A DNA stretch of 7,588 nucleotides. Source: Novosphingobium sp. (GTDB lineage Bacteria > Pseudomonadota > Alphaproteobacteria > Sphingomonadales > Sphingomonadaceae). Numbering within the stretch: position 1 is the first letter of the stretch; each line of letters starts with the position of its first letter. The notes beneath the pieces were generated by a model. That model was not told the DNA's origin, made no database searches, and saw only the letters and a program-made list of their open reading frames with translations. Positions 4,752 through 7,588 of this stretch are shown in pieces. The translations under genes were made by a program, and so were the position numbers. The stretch lies in NCBI GenBank assembly GCA_028697875.1, contig JAQVEQ010000140.1, positions 1 to 7,588 on the forward strand. The letters run 5' to 3'.

Positions 4752-5891
4752 GTGAAACAAGGCGACATCCAGATCACCGCCGCATTCGACAGCGGCAATA
4801 TCGAAGTTCTGTCCGTCAAAGGCGCGACAGCCGAGCTCGCCATCCGCAAGGACAAGCATTCCGATTTCTTCCAGTGGTTCCATTTCCGCGTGTCGGGCGC
4901 GGCGGGGCGCGAACTGGTGCTGAAACTGACCGGCCTCGCGTCCGCCGCCTATCCGGCGGGCTGGCCGGACTATCGCGCCTGCGTTTCCGAGGATCGCGAC
5001 TGGTGGGGCCGCGCGGACACGACATGGAACAAGGCGAAGGACGGCGGCACGCTGACCATCCGCTACACGCCGGCCAGCGATATCGCCTGGTTCGCCTATT
5101 TCGCGCCCTATTCGATCGAGCGGCACCACGATCTCGTGGCGCAGAGCGCGGCGTGCGATGGCGTTTCCTATCGCTGTCTCGGCTCCAGCCTCGACGGCCA
5201 GCCGATCGATTGCCTCGAAATGGGCGAAGGCACGGTGCAGGTGTGGCTCTATGCCCGCCAGCATCCGGGCGAAAGCATGGCCGAATGGTGGATGGAAGGC
5301 GCGCTGGAATGCCTGACAGACCCGGCCGATCCGGTCGGGCGGGTCCTGCGCGGCAAGTGCCGGTTGCACGTGGTACCCAATGCCAACCCGGACGGCTCCT
5401 GCCGCGGGCATTTGCGCACCAATGCCAAGGGCGTGAACCTCAACCGCGAATGGCACGAACCGAGCGCCAAGCGCTCGCCCGAAGTGCTTGCCCTGAGAAA
5501 CGCGATGGACGCGACCGGGGTCGACTTCGCAATGGATGTCCACGGCGACGAGGCGATCCCGGCCGTGTTCCTCGCCGGGTTCGACGGCATCCCGTCATGG
5601 ACCGACGAACAAGGAGCGAAGTTCACTCGCTACCGGCAGATTCTCGAACGGCGCACACCCGATTTCCAGACCGCGCTCGGTTATCCCAGGTCCGCCCCCG
5701 GCAAGGCCAACCTGACGATGTCGACCAACCAGATCGCCGAACGCTTCGGCGCCTGCGCGATGACGCTGGAAATGCCGTTCAAGGACAACCGCGACCTGCC
5801 CGATCCGGACCAGGGCTGGAGCCCGGAACGCAGCAAGCTGCTGGGCCGCGAATGCATGGCCGCGCTGGTCGAATGGCTGGACGGCGCCTAG
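4752..5891 (+). CDS. M14 zinc carboxypeptidase, cytosolic CCP/Nna1-like
   Basis: A 379-residue protein without signal peptide. It has a beta-rich N-terminal domain (about 1-125, typical of cytosolic carboxypeptidases) and an M14 catalytic domain (about 130-379). Zinc ligands are visible: HPGE (His161, Glu164) and His254 in DVHGDE. Substrate-side residues are NPDG (202-205), Arg212 and the Asn221-Arg222 pair in NLNREW; the general base is Glu340 in TLEMPFK. All key residues are present, so it should be an active metallocarboxypeptidase. Eukaryotic relatives trim glutamate from tubulin tails; bacterial substrates are not established. The GTG at 4752 is the only sensible start: the N-terminal domain begins at once, a purine-rich GAGAGAG lies about 8 nt upstream, and no ATG occurs in frame before the catalytic domain. 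It follows the lipoprotein gene by 25 bp, and its stop overlaps that of the convergent gene. Confidence 0.9.
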   Translation: MKQGDIQITAAFDSGNIEVLSVKGATAELAIRKDKHSDFFQWFHFRVSGAAGRELVLKLTGLASAAYPAGWPDYRACVSEDRDWWGRADTTWNKAKDGGTLTIRYTPASDIAWFAYFAPYSIERHHDLVAQSAACDGVSYRCLGSSLDGQPIDCLEMGEGTVQVWLYARQHPGESMAEWWMEGALECLTDPADPVGRVLRGKCRLHVVPNANPDGSCRGHLRTNAKGVNLNREWHEPSAKRSPEVLALRNAMDATGVDFAMDVHGDEAIPAVFLAGFDGIPSWTDEQGAKFTRYRQILERRTPDFQTALGYPRSAPGKANLTMSTNQIAERFGACAMTLEMPFKDNRDLPDPDQGWSPERSKLLGRECMAALVEWLDGA

Positions 5892-6733
5892 AAGGTATAG
5901 CCCAGCCCCACGGCGCCGAGGAACTGGTCCGCGCTGCCCCTGACCGATGTGAAGGGTGAATCCTTCGCATCGCCCAGCATCCGCGCATAGCCCGCACCGA
6001 AGACCAGCGCGAACCCGCCATCGAGCAGGTCGCCGTTGAGATCGATCCCGCCGATCAGCGTCACACCCGCCTTGGTGAAGCCGCTGCCGGCCGAAAATGC
6101 GGGCAGGCCGCTTGCCACGCTCTGCGCCGGGCTGACCGAGTAATAGTAGTCCGCGAAATCGCCGTCGGCATATTCGGCATCGAAACCGAGCGCGACGGCC
6201 ACCCCCCGGCTGAGCGGGGTGAAATAGGTGACCGAAGGGGCGATCACCATGCCCTTGTGCGCCCCGGCCACGTCCCAGCGCACGTCGGCGCCGACGGACA
6301 GGCTGTCGTACTGGTGGAAGACCCGGGGAATGGTCATGCCGAGATGCGGCCCCACCTCGACCGCACGGTCGAGCTTACCCAGCGAGCGCACGACCGGGTC
6401 CTTGATCTGCTGTGCCCGGCTGGAGCGCAAACGGAAGGAAGGCCCGATGTCCAGGCTCACCCCATCCTTGGCGGCAGGCAGGAAATCCAGCGCGAAGCCG
6501 CCCGGGCGCGGATTGATGCCGATCCCGCCCAGTACGCCCTGCACGGCCGGGATCGGATAGGCGACATAGTCGTCCGACCCGTCGTAGGACGGGCCATAGC
6601 CGACCCCGGCACCGACGCTCAGCCAGTCGCCGTCGAAGACGGAAGGCTCGCCCTCCGCCGCTTCCTGCGCCATGGCCGGGCCAGCCAGAACCATGGCGAA
6701 CAATCCGGCGATGCAGGCGATACTTCCGTTCAT
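5888..6733 (-). CDS. MipA/OmpV-family outer membrane protein
   Basis: A 281-residue protein with a signal peptide and likely cleavage at AMA(22)-Gln23, followed by alternating polar/hydrophobic strands typical of a beta-barrel and a C-terminal GLGYTF ending in Phe, the usual signal for outer membrane insertion. Features typical of MipA/OmpV are WLSVGAGVGYGPSYDGSDDY (37-56), the early Pro-rich PIPAVQG, GFALDF (79-84), FRLRSSR (100-106) and late GGIDLNGDLLDGG. In E. coli MipA scaffolds murein synthase and hydrolase MltA; many homologues are known only as porin-like outer membrane proteins. Shine-Dalgarno AAAGGAA lies about 9 nt before the ATG. It follows the stress protein gene by 19 bp, so the two are probably cotranscribed, and it converges with the carboxypeptidase gene, overlapping by 4 bp. 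Confidence 0.88.
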   Translation of the reverse strand: MNGSIACIAGLFAMVLAGPAMAQEAAEGEPSVFDGDWLSVGAGVGYGPSYDGSDDYVAYPIPAVQGVLGGIGINPRPGGFALDFLPAAKDGVSLDIGPSFRLRSSRAQQIKDPVVRSLGKLDRAVEVGPHLGMTIPRVFHQYDSLSVGADVRWDVAGAHKGMVIAPSVTYFTPLSRGVAVALGFDAEYADGDFADYYYSVSPAQSVASGLPAFSAGSGFTKAGVTLIGGIDLNGDLLDGGFALVFGAGYARMLGDAKDSPFTSVRGSADQFLGAVGLGYTF

Positions 6734-6752
6734 CCGGCCACGTTCCTTTCGC

Positions 6753-7571
6753 TCAGTGCGCCAGCAGCAGGGGCAGCGGCGTGCCGATCAGCATGTCGCG
6801 CGAAACCCCGCCCAGCAGGCTTTCCTGCCAGCGCGACTGGCCATAGGCGCCCATCACGACATAGGCCGCCTTGCGGTCCGCCGCGACGGACCGCAACACT
6901 TCCGTCACCGGCTTGCCCCCGGCAGGCACCTCTACGATCTCGCTCGCCACGCCATGGCGCGACAGGAAGACCGAGGCCTGCAACGGCGGGAAATCGTACT
7001 TGTCCTTTTCCTCCACGGCGACCAGCGTCACCGACCTGGCCCGCTTGAGCAGCGGCAGGGCCATGCGCACCGCCTGGCACGCTTCGGGCGAACCGTTCCA
7101 GGCGATGACGGCCGCGCCTTCGCAGTCGAAACTGCTCGCGCCTTCCGGCACCACCAGGACCGGCGTGCGCGAATGGACAGCGACTTCCGCCGCAACCGGG
7201 GGCGTCCCCAGCCGCGCGGCCCAGTCGGCGGGCGGCGCGCTGACGACGACCAGATCGGCCAGCCAGCCATGGCTGACCAGCAGGCGGGCGGTAGAGCCGG
7301 CGTGGCTGTGCCAGTCCCAGTTCACCCCTTCGACTTTCAGCTTTTCCTCGTACCGCGCGCGGTCTTCTTCTTCGGCCTTGCGCAGGCGTTCGAAAGAATC
7401 GCCGATAAAGGCCCCGCCGCCGAACGGATCGACCGGCAGGTAGGCATCGACCGGCGTCGATGTCTGCACGCACGTGAGGTGGCCTTCAAAAGCCCGTACG
7501 ATTTCGACGGCCACCTGATAGCGCGACTCCTGCTCACCATCGAGACCGATATGTACGACAACTGACTTCAT
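6753..7571 (-). CDS. Universal stress protein, tandem UspA domains
   Basis: A 272-residue cytoplasmic protein made of two Usp domains. The first (about 1-143) starts with MKSVVVHIGLDG and ends with TPVLVVPEG; it lacks the glycine-rich nucleotide motif. The second (about 150-272) starts with AAVIAWNGSPEA and ends TPLPLLLAH; it carries the G-x2-G-x9-G motif as Gly241, Gly244 and Gly254 (GAYG then GGVSRDML), so it may bind ATP. Such proteins respond to starvation, oxidative or respiratory stress by mechanisms mostly unknown. The ATG at 7571 is secured by a near-perfect Shine-Dalgarno. The promoter lies outside the window. The mipA-like gene follows after 19 bp, suggesting shared stress-linked expression. 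Confidence 0.93.
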   Translation of the reverse strand: MKSVVVHIGLDGEQESRYQVAVEIVRAFEGHLTCVQTSTPVDAYLPVDPFGGGAFIGDSFERLRKAEEEDRARYEEKLKVEGVNWDWHSHAGSTARLLVSHGWLADLVVVSAPPADWAARLGTPPVAAEVAVHSRTPVLVVPEGASSFDCEGAAVIAWNGSPEACQAVRMALPLLKRARSVTLVAVEEKDKYDFPPLQASVFLSRHGVASEIVEVPAGGKPVTEVLRSVAADRKAAYVVMGAYGQSRWQESLLGGVSRDMLIGTPLPLLLAH

Positions 7572-7578
7572 GCCCTCA

Positions 7579-7584
7579 CCTCCT
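7579..7584 (-). promoter_or_regulatory. Consensus Shine-Dalgarno of the universal stress protein gene
   Basis: On the minus strand AGGAGG, extended to AGGAGGTGA, lies 7 nt before the ATG at 7571. It is the strongest ribosome binding site in the window and suggests high translation of the stress protein. Confidence 0.85.
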
Positions 7585-7588
7585 GTTG

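Noticed and set aside
6672..7565. 297-codon plus-strand open frame opposite the stress protein gene
   Set aside because: Antisense shadow of a confident UspA gene, with low-complexity Arg/Ala/Gln composition.

Overview
The window is high-GC bacterial DNA with short intergenic gaps. It most likely comes from an alphaproteobacterial chromosome, plausibly Sphingomonadales; the family-level guess is inference. The best taxonomic clue is the 41-residue ribosomal protein L36, which has no zinc-binding cysteines and carries the basic RRRGRTYVINKTNRRF core typical of alphaproteobacteria. I see no transposase, integrase, CRISPR array, tRNA or rRNA, and no recognisable defence or secretion system. This looks like ordinary chromosomal housekeeping and envelope territory.

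Layout. Positions 1-786 (minus strand) hold rpmJ (L36) followed by a HAD-family hydrolase that runs off the left edge. A terminator-like hairpin sits between them, directly against the hydrolase start codon. Positions 787-1002 are a divergent promoter region. Positions 1003-1860 (plus) encode a membrane-bound di-iron fatty acid hydroxylase/sterol desaturase family protein. Positions 1861-2204 are a non-coding gap between two convergent genes, unusually rich in inverted repeats and TTGACA/TGTCAA hexamers. Positions 2205-3206 (minus) encode a UDP-glucose 4-epimerase (galE).

Positions 3331-5891 (plus) look like a three-gene operon: two tandem paralogous DUF4136-type exported proteins (one with a signal peptidase I type signal, one a lipoprotein), then an M14 zinc carboxypeptidase of the cytosolic (CCP/Nna1-like) type with a GTG start. 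Positions 5888-7571 (minus) look like a two-gene operon: a tandem-domain universal stress protein, then a MipA/OmpV-family outer membrane protein. The carboxypeptidase and mipA-like genes converge and share one CTAG tetranucleotide as both stop codons.

Functional reading. Several genes concern the cell envelope: galE (nucleotide sugars), a membrane lipid hydroxylase, two DUF4136 proteins and a MipA-like protein. They lie in separate transcription units and I see no single pathway. The least explained parts are the dyad-rich gap at 1861-2204 and the DUF4136-DUF4136-M14 operon.
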